DNA from: Candidatus Gastranaerophilales bacterium
GTDB taxonomy: Bacteria; Cyanobacteriota; Vampirovibrionia; Gastranaerophilales; Gastranaerophilaceae
Assembly: GCA_944327255.1 (NCBI GenBank)
Contig: CALVHA010000005.1
Coordinates: 1 to 64,000, forward strand
Length of the DNA stretch: 64,000 nt
Reading direction: 5' to 3'
The first letter of the stretch is position 1. Every line of letters begins with the position of its first letter. The translations under genes were made by a program, and so were the position numbers. A model generated the notes under the pieces. The model saw only the letters and a list, made by a program, of their open reading frames with translations, did no database searches and was not told the DNA's origin. Positions 16,808 to 25,238 of this stretch are shown in pieces.

Positions 16808-17443
16808 ATGAAACTAACTAATTTTTACCAATTTTTTTATACTCCAAGGAAATTAAGCCCCAAATATAAAAAAGTAGATGAATACTTAATTAGAGGCCCC
16901 CATCCGAGCATTTCCGATTTAATTGAATTAAAAAAAGAAGGAGTGACTCAAATATATGACTTCAGGCATATAGGCATAAGAGGTTTCAAGTTTATCGAAA
17001 AATTTATATGCAAGGAACTTGGAATAAAATATATAAGACGCCCATATAGTCATTTAAAACACCAATTTCCAACTACAGATGACCTTAATACTATCGCTAA
17101 AAGTGTAAAAACAAATGGAGAAAATGGAGGGAAAACACTCTTTCACTGTAACTCAGGTTCGCATAGAACTGCCCATATGACAGCATTTTATGACCTTACT
17201 AAAGGGGAACCCATAGATGAAGTATACAATAAAATGGGGGGAATAAAGTATGGACAAAAAGTACAAGAAGTAATACACAAACATTTTTATGAACAAAAAT
17301 ACTTCAATCGAGAATATAAAAATACTCACACGCTTAATCCAATAAAAAAATTTAAAAATCAATTTAACAATAAAGTCATTGATGCAATTTCTACAGCTCA
17401 AGCTTCATTTTTGGCAATAATTACAAGATATAAAAATTGGTAA
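16808..17443 (+). CDS. Putative protein tyrosine / dual-specificity phosphatase
   Basis: A 211-residue protein with phosphatase P-loop H-C-N-S-G-S-H-R-T-A (His113, Cys114, Arg120), an exact H-C-x5-R motif. Upstream are Y-L-I-R-G-P-H-P (about 26-33) and I-Y-D-F-R (49-53), both typical of small cysteine phosphatases of the dual-specificity/DSP-like group, where the first marks the start of the catalytic core. Asp91 or Asp92 could be the general acid. The C-terminal 70 residues are Lys/Asn/Tyr-rich and basic, unlike standard members. No signal peptide. Start ATG has no ribosome site and lies close to a TATAAT box. Substrate (protein tyrosine, phosphoinositide or other) is unknown. Confidence 0.75.
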   Translation: MKLTNFYQFFYTPRKLSPKYKKVDEYLIRGPHPSISDLIELKKEGVTQIYDFRHIGIRGFKFIEKFICKELGIKYIRRPYSHLKHQFPTTDDLNTIAKSVKTNGENGGKTLFHCNSGSHRTAHMTAFYDLTKGEPIDEVYNKMGGIKYGQKVQEVIHKHFYEQKYFNREYKNTHTLNPIKKFKNQFNNKVIDAISTAQASFLAIITRYKNW

Positions 17444-17460
17444 ATATTCTACCAACAAAT

Positions 17461-17510
17461 AAATAAGAGCCCTAAAATCAAATTAAAAAATAATTTCAGG
17501 GCTCTTATTT
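17461..17510. terminator. Bidirectional terminator
   Basis: A perfect 13-bp stem (17461-17473 with 17498-17510, core AAGAGCCCT/AGGGCTCTT), AT-rich at the base on both sides, between the convergent phosphatase-like gene and the gene at 17521-17802. Confidence 0.85.
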
Positions 17511-17520
17511 AAAGTTATTT

Positions 17521-17802
17521 TTATGTTTCTCGAATATAATAATTTCCTTTTCTCGGAGATTCTTCTATAATCAATCCTTTAATATTATCAAACCAGGCAC
17601 AAATTTCTGCAACATCTTTATTATAATTCATTGCTAAAGAAACTGCGGCATTTTTATTTTCCTGATCAGGAAACATTATCTTTGTTCCGCCAACAAGGAA
17701 AACGTAGTTTAATTTTTGCCCTCTTTCATAAACCTTTTTAGAGACAAGAATACTTTCTTTGTCAAAATTCACATTGCCAATACTAATTTTTTCGGACTCC
17801 AT
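17521..17802 (-). CDS. Small hypothetical protein
   Basis: A 93-residue protein of mixed alpha/beta character with no domain I recognise. N-terminal V-N-F-D-K-E is only loosely like the F-x-G tag and is not counted. A run K-L-N-Y-V-F-L-V-G-G-T looks like a central strand. Strong ribosome site AAAGGAGA. It stands alone between a bidirectional terminator and the divergent holA gene. Function unknown. Confidence 0.7.
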   Translation of the reverse strand: MESEKISIGNVNFDKESILVSKKVYERGQKLNYVFLVGGTKIMFPDQENKNAAVSLAMNYNKDVAEICAWFDNIKGLIIEESPRKGNYYIRET

Positions 17803-17918
17803 AGTGCATCTCCTTTAATAAACCTAATCAAAATATTTAAGAACTATATATATTAAGTACATGTTTTTATGCAAACTAACGCATGAGAAAATAATCGTTA
17901 CATTCCTTTACAAGTTCT

Positions 17919-17929
17919 TATAATATAAT
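17919..17929 (+). promoter_or_regulatory. -10 region giving a predicted leaderless holA mRNA
   Basis: Two overlapping TATAAT boxes (17919-17924 and 17924-17929) end six bases before the ATG at 17936. The -35 is weak (TTACAT at 17898). No ribosome site. Confidence 0.6.
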
Positions 17930-17935
17930 TTCATT

Positions 17936-18892
17936 ATGGCAATATACTTTATACATGGCGAAGAAGATTTTAATATCGAAAAAGAAATCGAAAAGTTAAA
18001 AAGTTCCCTTGATAAAAATTTCCTAGAAATGAGCTTTAAAACTTACGATAACCCGAAATATCCAGACTTAATTTCTCTTTTAAGAAGCCAGCCGATGATG
18101 TTCGGGAAAATGCTTATTGTTATAAATTGCCTTGATTATTTTTCGAAATCTTTTGAGGATAAAGAGATTAAAGAGATAACAAAAGCTCTTGAAGATAATA
18201 ACGATAATCTTGATATTGCTTTTGTCGCACAACTTCCAAGAGACGAAGGTAAAAAACTCGACAGCCGTAAAAAATTTTATAAACTGCTGTCAAAATATAA
18301 TTCTATAGAATGCGCAACAATCCCTACTTATAAAACAGCTGAACTTGAGGCGTGGATAAAGAAACAGGGACAATCTAAAAAATTAAAATTAACACAAGAC
18401 GCAGTTTCCGCACTAATCACACAAATTGGCAATAACCTACGCCAGATTGATTCCGAACTGAATAAGTTACAGCTTGTCTCTTATCCCGATAATATTGTTA
18501 ATGCCGAAATGGTTAAAGAAAATTGCATATCAAATGAAGACTTATTTGCTTTTTCAGATTATCTTATGGCTGGGGAAAAAGATAAAGCTTTAAGAGAATA
18601 CCGAAAATTATTAGAGAAAAAATACTGTCTTGAAATTGTCTCAACTTTGCAGACGATGTTGAGAAGATGGATTGTTCTTAAAGCAAGGTCATCAGAACTT
18701 TCGCCATTTGAACTTGCAAAACTTACCGGGCAGCACGAATATGTTGTTAAGCTTACGCTTCAAAAACTAAAAAAAGCAAATCTTAAAGATTTGGTTAAGC
18801 TTAAAGAAAATATTACTGAAGCAGAATATAATATTAAAGCAGGTCTATCTCAAGATCCAGAAGCGGAAGTTGAAAATGCATTTTTTAAATAA
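17936..18892 (+). CDS. holA: DNA polymerase III delta subunit
   Basis: A 318-residue protein with the HolA plan: N-terminal I-Y-F-I-H-G-E-E-D-F (usual form Y-L-L-x-G-x-D), a degenerate AAA+ fold without Walker motifs, and an all-helical C-terminal collar domain (about 205-318). Delta is the wrench that opens the beta sliding clamp within the clamp loader. It is followed after nine bases by holB, the delta-prime gene, so both clamp-loader partners are made from one mRNA. The start lacks a ribosome site and sits behind a TATAAT box. Confidence 0.88.
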   Translation: MAIYFIHGEEDFNIEKEIEKLKSSLDKNFLEMSFKTYDNPKYPDLISLLRSQPMMFGKMLIVINCLDYFSKSFEDKEIKEITKALEDNNDNLDIAFVAQLPRDEGKKLDSRKKFYKLLSKYNSIECATIPTYKTAELEAWIKKQGQSKKLKLTQDAVSALITQIGNNLRQIDSELNKLQLVSYPDNIVNAEMVKENCISNEDLFAFSDYLMAGEKDKALREYRKLLEKKYCLEIVSTLQTMLRRWIVLKARSSELSPFELAKLTGQHEYVVKLTLQKLKKANLKDLVKLKENITEAEYNIKAGLSQDPEAEVENAFFK

Positions 18893-18901
18893 TGAGGAAA
18901 C

Positions 18902-19774
18902 ATGGACACACAATTTTTAGAAAAAAAATATCCATTTTTAATAAAATATTTTAAAAGCGGAGTTGAAAACCCTAAAAAAAATATTGCCCATTGCATTTTA
19001 TTTTACGGTACAGATTTGCAGGCTCAATATGATCTTGCGCTTGAAGTCGCACGGCTTTTAAACTGTACAGGTGACAGAAGCCCTGAATGCAGCTGCCTTA
19101 ATTGTAACTGGATTAGAAATAATCAGCATCCGGCAGTTCTTACAATTTCAAAAGTGGATAATAAGTCGCCAAATGATGTTTCCAAAACTGTTATTTCCAT
19201 TGATCAGGCAAGAACAATTAAAAATGATTTACTTGTAACTTCAGAATATCACAGGGTTTTAATATTCTGTGATAAAGATAAAGACGGGAATATTCTCGGG
19301 TTAAATGAAAATAATTTTCAAGAGCCGACTGCAAATGCACTTTTAAAAACATTTGAAGAGCCACCTTTGAATACAACATTTTTCTTTCTCACAAAAGATA
19401 AAACTGATATGCTCTCAACGATAATCTCTCGTGCACAATGTTTCTTTGTTCCATCAACACTCAAAGATAATAGAGATTTTGCAATTGTAAAAGATACGAT
19501 GGACGGCTATCTTGAGTTAAACAGAAATAAAGTATTAGATTTATATGATAAAATGTATTCTCTTACAAAAGAAAATGACAGCGGAGAAATCCTAAACCAA
19601 ATTCAAAATTATATGGCAGAACTTTTAAAGAATGCTCTTGATAATCATATTTTAAAATTAAAATTAATCAAGGACATAAATGCAGTAGAACATGCCAAAG
19701 ATGAACTGCGTCTTAATATGAATATACAAACTATTCTTGAAAATTTAGCATTTGCACTTGTTTTGGACAGGTAA
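18902..19774 (+). CDS. holB: DNA polymerase III delta-prime subunit
   Basis: A 290-residue AAA+ clamp-loader subunit. Visible: F-Y-G-T-D-L-Q-A at residues 34-41 in the place of a Walker A loop but without the Gly-Lys-Thr, as expected for the non-hydrolysing delta-prime; a zinc module with Cys55, Cys63, Cys65 and Cys68; the segment I-D-Q-A-R-x-I; and A-N-A-L-L-K-T-F-E-E-P-P followed by S-R-A-Q, both hallmarks of the DnaX/HolB group. The ribosome site is GAGG, and the gene follows holA after nine bases. Length (290) is short compared with E. coli (334), mainly at the C-terminal collar. Confidence 0.88.
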   Translation: MDTQFLEKKYPFLIKYFKSGVENPKKNIAHCILFYGTDLQAQYDLALEVARLLNCTGDRSPECSCLNCNWIRNNQHPAVLTISKVDNKSPNDVSKTVISIDQARTIKNDLLVTSEYHRVLIFCDKDKDGNILGLNENNFQEPTANALLKTFEEPPLNTTFFFLTKDKTDMLSTIISRAQCFFVPSTLKDNRDFAIVKDTMDGYLELNRNKVLDLYDKMYSLTKENDSGEILNQIQNYMAELLKNALDNHILKLKLIKDINAVEHAKDELRLNMNIQTILENLAFALVLDR

Positions 19775-19793
19775 ATAAATCAAGTTTTAAAGC

Positions 19794-20309
19794 TTATAAA
19801 TTTTCAACTTTTTCTTCAGCGCCTGTTGCTTGAATATTTTTAGCCGCATTAAGCAGTTTTTGCATTTCCGGATCTGCCACAACTTTTTTCATTTCATTAA
19901 TCATGCTAAAATATCCGCCTGTCAGCATACCGCCAATACCAAAGACTATTGCACCAAGAGTACCCCAGATTGAACGTTTTACAACAGAACCTTTTGTAAA
20001 TATTGCGATTGCAGCCGGAATAACCACACCTATTGCACCGCCAATAATGGAGCCTGTCCTATTATTCTTTTGCCAGCTACCGGCATACTTTGCAACGAGT
20101 TTTTCTCGTTCTTCGGGATTTTTCATATTATCTTGAAGATTATGATATTCATTATACGCTTTTTCAAATTTATCCGAATTTTCTACCGGCACGGTATAAG
20201 TAAATTTTTTATTTATATCTTCATCAACAACTTCGTAAGTCTGTTTCCCGTTAACAGGAACACCAGTTTTATTTAAAGCACCTAAAAATGATAAATTTCC
20301 AATTGGCAT
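19794..20309 (-). CDS. Small membrane protein with N-terminal F-L-G signature
   Basis: A 171-residue protein. It begins M-P-I-G-N-L-S-F-L-G, a short form of the F-x-G tag. Residues 20-85 are soluble and charged; two Gly/Ala-rich hydrophobic segments follow (about 87-108 and 115-140), suggesting a membrane hairpin; the tail is charged and helical. The ATG at 20309 is chosen because GAAAGG precedes it by seven bases; the in-frame TTG five codons earlier would place that site inside the gene. Function unknown. Confidence 0.75.
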   Translation of the reverse strand: MPIGNLSFLGALNKTGVPVNGKQTYEVVDEDINKKFTYTVPVENSDKFEKAYNEYHNLQDNMKNPEEREKLVAKYAGSWQKNNRTGSIIGGAIGVVIPAAIAIFTKGSVVKRSIWGTLGAIVFGIGGMLTGGYFSMINEMKKVVADPEMQKLLNAAKNIQATGAEEKVENL

Positions 20310-20403
20310 AATATAACCTTTCAACTAACACTACACTATTAATATAAAATCAAAATTTCAAAATAATTGTCCTTTATCCTGGAGAATTTTACATATATTA
20401 ATA

Positions 20404-20886
20404 TTATTCGGCATTTTGGGCATTGTAGTTAAAAGAAAAATTCACATCCACAGTTTCACCTGTAAAAGACAACGGCAACGGCTGAAACGGCGCTGTAGCT
20501 TTTACAGTTTCAAGAGCTACATTATCCATTTCTGAATTTCCGGACGATTTTAAAACTTGCACGGATTCAAGATTTCCATCCTTTTGTATTTTCATCAATA
20601 CAACTACACGCGCGTTTGTTTCGATTTTGGGCGGGTTCCAGTTCAACATAATATCTGCCTGCAGGTTCTGCATAAATGTATCAAAATTGGCCGCCGGCAC
20701 TTTATTCTTTGTAATTTTTCGGCTCATATGAGAAATGTTCCGAGTCATTTGACGATATGTTTGCGGTTGGAGTTTGTATAGCAAAACGAATCCCAATAAG
20801 ATTACATCAAAGATAATAAATAGCGTAATTAATATAGATACCACTATAAGTCTTTTAGAATTTATTTCGTTTGCACGTTGTTCCAC
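20404..20886 (-). CDS. TonB-like C-terminal-domain protein
   Basis: A 160-residue protein if translation begins at the GTG at 20886. It has a single membrane anchor near the N terminus (about residues 12-38), a short linker, and a TonB/TolA C-terminal domain (about 70-155) with V-V-V-L-M-K-I-Q-K-D-G-N-L, V-x-V-L-K-S-S-G-N and M-D-N-V-A-L-E-T-V-K, the familiar beta-alpha-beta pattern. TonB proteins pass inner-membrane energy to outer-membrane transporters. ExbB and ExbD are not nearby, and the proline-rich spanner of classical TonB is missing. The chosen GTG follows a seven-G ribosome site (20891-20897) and lies after the stop of the upstream helicase gene. A longer form from a TTG at 20967 would overlap that gene by 65 bases. 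Confidence 0.75.
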   Translation of the reverse strand: MEQRANEINSKRLIVVSILITLFIIFDVILLGFVLLYKLQPQTYRQMTRNISHMSRKITKNKVPAANFDTFMQNLQADIMLNWNPPKIETNARVVVLMKIQKDGNLESVQVLKSSGNSEMDNVALETVKATAPFQPLPLSFTGETVDVNFSFNYNAQNAE

Positions 20887-20902
20887 AAATCCCCCCCATA
20901 AT

Positions 20903-23900
20903 TTACAAAACTCTATCCAGGCAGGCATTTTGTGAATACTGCCATTCTCTATATGTAATTCGTTCAACCTTGAATCCGCAACGTTCTATAATCGACTGCT
21001 TTTTAGTGTTTGAAATTCTTTGAATTTCATTATCCTCAAATCCGTCTACTTCAATAACGAATTTATCATCAACAAGCAAATCGGCACTTAAGCCTGCAAT
21101 ATCAACACCAGCTTTTACGGTATGCCCTAAGTTTCTTATACATTGAGCAATTTCCCGTTCAAGTTTATTTTTATAAATATTTTCATCGATATCAGAATTA
21201 TTTACGGCTTGCTGTTTATTGTTATATTCTTCAATATATGCCATATAATCTCTAAACAGCCCTTCCTGAAGCTCCTTAGGATCACGGGAAACAAAATTTA
21301 TTACTTTAGAACGTGCTCTTGTTATCGCAACATTAAATAGATTCGGTTTTTGCAAGAAAGTCAAACTCTGAGGGAAACTATTTGGAGCAAAAGCCCAAGA
21401 CATAAGAATTATGTCACGTTCATCCCCCTGAAAAGTATGAGCTGTACCAATTTCAATCTGGTGCTTTCTCATCATATGATCTGATAAAACTTTCGAAACA
21501 GATATTTTCAATTGCTCTACCTGAGCTCGGAATGGAGAAATTATACCTATAGAAACAGGCTTATCAGGATTTTGACGTTCATCCTCAACGACTATATCAT
21601 ATAAACGCTTAACGAGAGCTTCAATTTCAGGAAGATTTCTCGTTGCATCAGTATCGACCTTACCGTCAGGGACAAAAACCGTTTCTAAAACCCTAGTATC
21701 ACCGACATCCTTTTTCATAACACGAATTCTGTTCCCGTAAAACTCTCTGTTTGAAAAATCAATAATTGGCGGCAGACTTCTAAAGTGCTCATCAAGCATT
21801 ACTGAATTCATAGAGTAATAATCCGCCAAATCAAACATGGAATTTGTTCTAAAACGCCACATCAGCTGATACTTATCAGGAATTCCGTATTGAGAAAGGA
21901 AAGATTGTTCTTTTGCTTTTTCTAAAAAGGATAAATGCGGAAGCTGTTTATCATCACCAACAATAACGGCTTTCTTTGCTCTGAATAAAATCGGGAAACA
22001 GCTTGCAATATCACATTGAGACGCTTCGTCGATGATTGCAACGTCAAACATGCCAGGCTTTAAAGGTAAAGAACCCGAGACTGCATAAGTTGTTACGCAC
22101 CAGCATGGGAAAGCCTCAAGAAGCGGTTTAAAATCTTCCGTTTCAAGAATACGATTTTGTAAATTCTGACGACGTTCAACAAGGGATTTCGCATGAACAA
22201 TTAATCGTTGGCGTTTAATCTGATCCCGCAAAAGTCCCTTCAAACTTTCACGTCTTCTGCCTTTTAAAATATTTACTGCAAGTGGTTTCTGTTTCTTTTT
22301 CATCTGACGGATTTGTTCGGATAAAACATGTAAATTCCCTGTTTTTTGAATATCGGCTTCTATTTTGCGAAGTTTCCAAATTAAATTGGCAACTCCAAGT
22401 TCTGATTTCAATCTGCCAAGATTTTCATAATCCGCATTGAAATCTTTCAGTTTAAGGATTTTTTTTAACGAGCTTATACTACCAAAATTTGCAATATTTG
22501 CAAGAAACCCAGTTTTTTCCATATTTTTTTCCAATGATGAAATTATTCCGGCGATAATATCAATCTCTGATTTTTTAAGAACAGATTTTATAAACTGCAT
22601 CTTACCTATAGATTGTTCCTGTTGTTCAACCTCAAAAGACAGGTTTGTCCAATCATTTTCAAGCTTAATTATCTGCTCGCACTTATTTTCATAGTCCTTC
22701 ATAAGATCAAGATGATTTTTCATATCATCAACTCCGGCAAACAAACTGTCTTCGTAGTCGTTATCAATATCAACTTTACCCGATAATAAGTCCTGCAGCT
22801 GGAAACTTAGTTGTTTCTGATAATTCAAACGTCCTGCACGAAGCGCCAGAAAAGGAGCTCCAAGTTCATTCAATCTTTCAGCAACGACATCTACTGCTTT
22901 ATCCATACGGGAGGCAACAAGGACTGTTTTACCATTTGCTATTAAGTGAGCAACAAGATTTACAATAGTTTGGGATTTACCGGTTCCAGGAGGCCCCTGT
23001 ACAGCAATAAATTTATTATTATCAATATTTTTAATAACTCTTTCTTGTGAATCACTGAGAGCCAGAGGAGTTATAGGATAAAAATCAGTTATATCCTTCA
23101 TATTCTTAATTGGAACCGATTTATCTTTTGAGAGAGAGAACTCTTCATTAATAACACTCAAAGCAGTCTCTCGATAAGTTCCACTAGGTTTTTCAGCTAT
23201 TTGTGTGAGCTCATGCAGAACTCCGGCAGTCACAGTCGGACGTTTGGTAAGAATTATGGCTGACTGGCTTGTAAGATTAATTTTTTCGAGTTTTTTAAAC
23301 TGCTTTTGTTTATTTTCTTCGGCATTAATAACATCTTCAACATTTTCTGCGTCAATTTTTGAACTATAAAAATCCGTTTCAGATTCTTTTGAAACATTAT
23401 CTTCATCAACATTATTTTTATCATCGAGATTAATGTCAATTTCAGGGATAAGAGATTTTAAAGTTGTTAAAAAAACTTCAAGGCTCTCATTAGTAATCGG
23501 AATTGAAGGAACAACATCTAGCAAACCTTCAAGAAGTTGTTCAACTTCATCGTCATCATCATTTTTTTTCATTAAAGCGGTCAATGCACCAGTGTTAAGA
23601 GAGAGAACCTCTTCCTGCGGTATGCAATTAATATTCACTCCATTACGCTCAAGATGACATGGAAGATATAACAGCGGAGTTAAAAATTCATTAGCTTTTC
23701 TTGTTTTAGAACTTTTGCCAACCAGAAACAGGTAACCATAAATAAGATATTTATCCTTAACACCTGCACTTGAAAGATTCATCAGCTCGGTTAATTTGCT
23801 GTCGCTTCCGTCAAGACGCAAATAATCATCACCGCTTGTCAACAGTTCTTCTTTACCTTTAAGAAAAATCCATTTATTATCTTTATCACCCTTAAGGTTT

Positions 23901-24016
23901 CTAAAAGTTGAACTTTGAACTTCTTCTCTCACACAATCGTGAAGATATAGACTCAATTTTTTTATAAAACTGTTATTAAATGCTGAATTAATTGCCTTTG
24001 ACGCTTCCTGTAACAT
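20903..24016 (-). CDS. Superfamily 1 helicase fused to a Vsr/DUF559-like nuclease domain
   Basis: A 1037-residue protein. The N-terminal 320 residues are an unassigned charged region. The helicase core is of the Upf1-like (AAA_11/AAA_12) type: Walker A G-P-P-G-T-G-K-S at about 342, V-A-S-R-M-D-K-A-V-D (motif Ia), Walker B I-I-D-E-A-S-Q-C-D at about 665, G-D-D-K-Q-L-P (motif III), and A-I-T-R-A-R-S-K-V near 900 (motif VI), with a coiled segment inserted in between. The last 95 residues contain A-D-L-L-V and I-E-V-D-G, the active-site layout of PD-(D/E)xK endonucleases of the Vsr/DUF559/MTES_1575 group. Such fusions act on nucleic acids, and several relatives are discussed as phage-defence or repair proteins. 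Which applies here is open. Ribosome site AGAGGAA. It is divergent from cca. Confidence 0.85.
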   Translation of the reverse strand: MLQEASKAINSAFNNSFIKKLSLYLHDCVREEVQSSTFRNLKGDKDNKWIFLKGKEELLTSGDDYLRLDGSDSKLTELMNLSSAGVKDKYLIYGYLFLVGKSSKTRKANEFLTPLLYLPCHLERNGVNINCIPQEEVLSLNTGALTALMKKNDDDDEVEQLLEGLLDVVPSIPITNESLEVFLTTLKSLIPEIDINLDDKNNVDEDNVSKESETDFYSSKIDAENVEDVINAEENKQKQFKKLEKINLTSQSAIILTKRPTVTAGVLHELTQIAEKPSGTYRETALSVINEEFSLSKDKSVPIKNMKDITDFYPITPLALSDSQERVIKNIDNNKFIAVQGPPGTGKSQTIVNLVAHLIANGKTVLVASRMDKAVDVVAERLNELGAPFLALRAGRLNYQKQLSFQLQDLLSGKVDIDNDYEDSLFAGVDDMKNHLDLMKDYENKCEQIIKLENDWTNLSFEVEQQEQSIGKMQFIKSVLKKSEIDIIAGIISSLEKNMEKTGFLANIANFGSISSLKKILKLKDFNADYENLGRLKSELGVANLIWKLRKIEADIQKTGNLHVLSEQIRQMKKKQKPLAVNILKGRRRESLKGLLRDQIKRQRLIVHAKSLVERRQNLQNRILETEDFKPLLEAFPCWCVTTYAVSGSLPLKPGMFDVAIIDEASQCDIASCFPILFRAKKAVIVGDDKQLPHLSFLEKAKEQSFLSQYGIPDKYQLMWRFRTNSMFDLADYYSMNSVMLDEHFRSLPPIIDFSNREFYGNRIRVMKKDVGDTRVLETVFVPDGKVDTDATRNLPEIEALVKRLYDIVVEDERQNPDKPVSIGIISPFRAQVEQLKISVSKVLSDHMMRKHQIEIGTAHTFQGDERDIILMSWAFAPNSFPQSLTFLQKPNLFNVAITRARSKVINFVSRDPKELQEGLFRDYMAYIEEYNNKQQAVNNSDIDENIYKNKLEREIAQCIRNLGHTVKAGVDIAGLSADLLVDDKFVIEVDGFEDNEIQRISNTKKQSIIERCGFKVERITYREWQYSQNACLDRVL

Positions 24017-24044
24017 AATTTCCTCTTCTCTTGACCAAATCTTA

Positions 24045-24073
24045 TTGTATATAAAACTATTTTACGTTAAAAT
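24045..24073 (+). promoter_or_regulatory. Promoter giving a predicted leaderless cca mRNA
   Basis: TTGTAT (24045-24050), 17-base spacer, TAAAAT (24068-24073), then seven bases to the ATG at 24081. No ribosome site. The longer in-frame ORF beginning at 24045 would start inside the -35 box. Confidence 0.7.
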
Positions 24074-24080
24074 AACTCTT

Positions 24081-25193
24081 ATGAACATCATCAGAATAAA
24101 GGATAACACAAATAAACTATTTTTTATCGGCGGAGTCGTTCGGGATGAAATTCTAGGTAAAAAAAGTTTTGATATAGATTTAACATACGTCGGGGATGCA
24201 ATAGAGTATGCCAAAAGCTTGAGCAATGCCGAAATTCAAAAAATCAACGAACCTTTTGGAACCGTAAGAGTAAAAATTGATAATCAGGAAGTCGATATTG
24301 CATCTACTCGCGAAGAAATATATGAACGCCCCGGGCATCTTCCGACAATTACTAAAATCGGATGTTCTCTTAAAGAAGATGTTCTTAGGAGGGATTTTAC
24401 CATAAATGCCCTTGCCAAAAATTTTAACTCTGGAGAAATAATTGATTACACAGGCGGGCTTTCAGATATTAAAACAAAGACACTCAGAGTACTTCATGAC
24501 AAAAGTTTCATTGAAGACCCGACTCGAATAATTCGTGCACTTAAGTTTAGTGTAAGATTTAATTTTAAACTTGATGAACATTCTAAAAAACTTCAAGATG
24601 AATACCTTGATAATATTAATTATGATATGAGTTATAAACGGGTAAAAAAAGAACTTGTTGAAACATTCAACCTGAATTCACAGCGAGCTTACAATGAATT
24701 TATAGACTCGGGAATTTATAAACTTGTCACAGAAAAAGAAATAATAAAACCAGATATAAATATAGAAAATCTAATCAATAAATATAAAAATCTCATAAAT
24801 CCTCAAAATATTTGGCTTATATATACTGCAACAATTGAAGATTTGTCTAGACTTGAACTCACAAGAGAAGAAAAGAAGATTTTCGAAGATTTTAATGCTC
24901 TTAAAAATCTTAACCTAAATACAGATTTTGAAACTTACAAAGCATTTGAAAACAAAAATATTGAAACCGTTTTACTCTATGGGATAATAAAAAATCTTGT
25001 GCCAGCAATTAATTATCTTGAAAATTTAAAAAATATTAAAATTGAAATAACAGGCGACGATTTACAAAAACTGGGGATTCCGCCATCACCTAAGTATAAA
25101 GAATGTTTTGACAGAATTCTTGAAGCAAAATGTATGAATGCACATATTACAAAAGAAGAAGAACTGGAAATTGCAAAAACATATTTAAAATAA
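24081..25193 (+). CDS. cca: CCA tRNA nucleotidyltransferase (class II)
   Basis: A 370-residue class II nucleotidyltransferase that adds or repairs the 3' CCA of tRNAs, or is the related poly(A) polymerase. Visible: F-F-I-G-G-V-V-R-D (residues 13-21), catalytic D-I-D-L-T (30-34), E-R-P-G-H-L-P as flexible loop, R-R-D-F-T-I-N-A-L-A (about 107-116) and E-D-P-T-R-I-I-R-A-L-K-F (about 149-160), which recognise template nucleotides. The C-terminal half is helical; an HD phosphohydrolase domain is not present. The start at 24081 fits both the family N terminus and the promoter spacing. It is divergent from the helicase-nuclease gene and ends at a terminator. Confidence 0.9.
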   Translation: MNIIRIKDNTNKLFFIGGVVRDEILGKKSFDIDLTYVGDAIEYAKSLSNAEIQKINEPFGTVRVKIDNQEVDIASTREEIYERPGHLPTITKIGCSLKEDVLRRDFTINALAKNFNSGEIIDYTGGLSDIKTKTLRVLHDKSFIEDPTRIIRALKFSVRFNFKLDEHSKKLQDEYLDNINYDMSYKRVKKELVETFNLNSQRAYNEFIDSGIYKLVTEKEIIKPDINIENLINKYKNLINPQNIWLIYTATIEDLSRLELTREEKKIFEDFNALKNLNLNTDFETYKAFENKNIETVLLYGIIKNLVPAINYLENLKNIKIEITGDDLQKLGIPPSPKYKECFDRILEAKCMNAHITKEEELEIAKTYLK

Positions 25194-25217
25194 GCCCGAA
25201 GTCTCGGGCTTATTTTT
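25192..25217. terminator. Terminator after cca
   Basis: Stem AAGCCCGA/TCGGGCTT (25192-25199 with 25204-25211), four-base loop, followed by ATTTTTG on the plus strand and TTATTTT on the minus strand, so it probably serves both convergent genes. Confidence 0.85.
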
Positions 25218-25238
25218 GTTTGTATGTGTAAGATGCAG

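Noticed and set aside
20887..20967. Longer TonB-like protein starting at a TTG
   Set aside because: It would overlap the helicase gene by 65 bases; the GTG at 20886 has a strong ribosome site after the helicase stop. Not fully excluded.
24045..24080. Earlier in-frame ATG for cca
   Set aside because: It would begin inside the -35 box and adds residues absent from the family.
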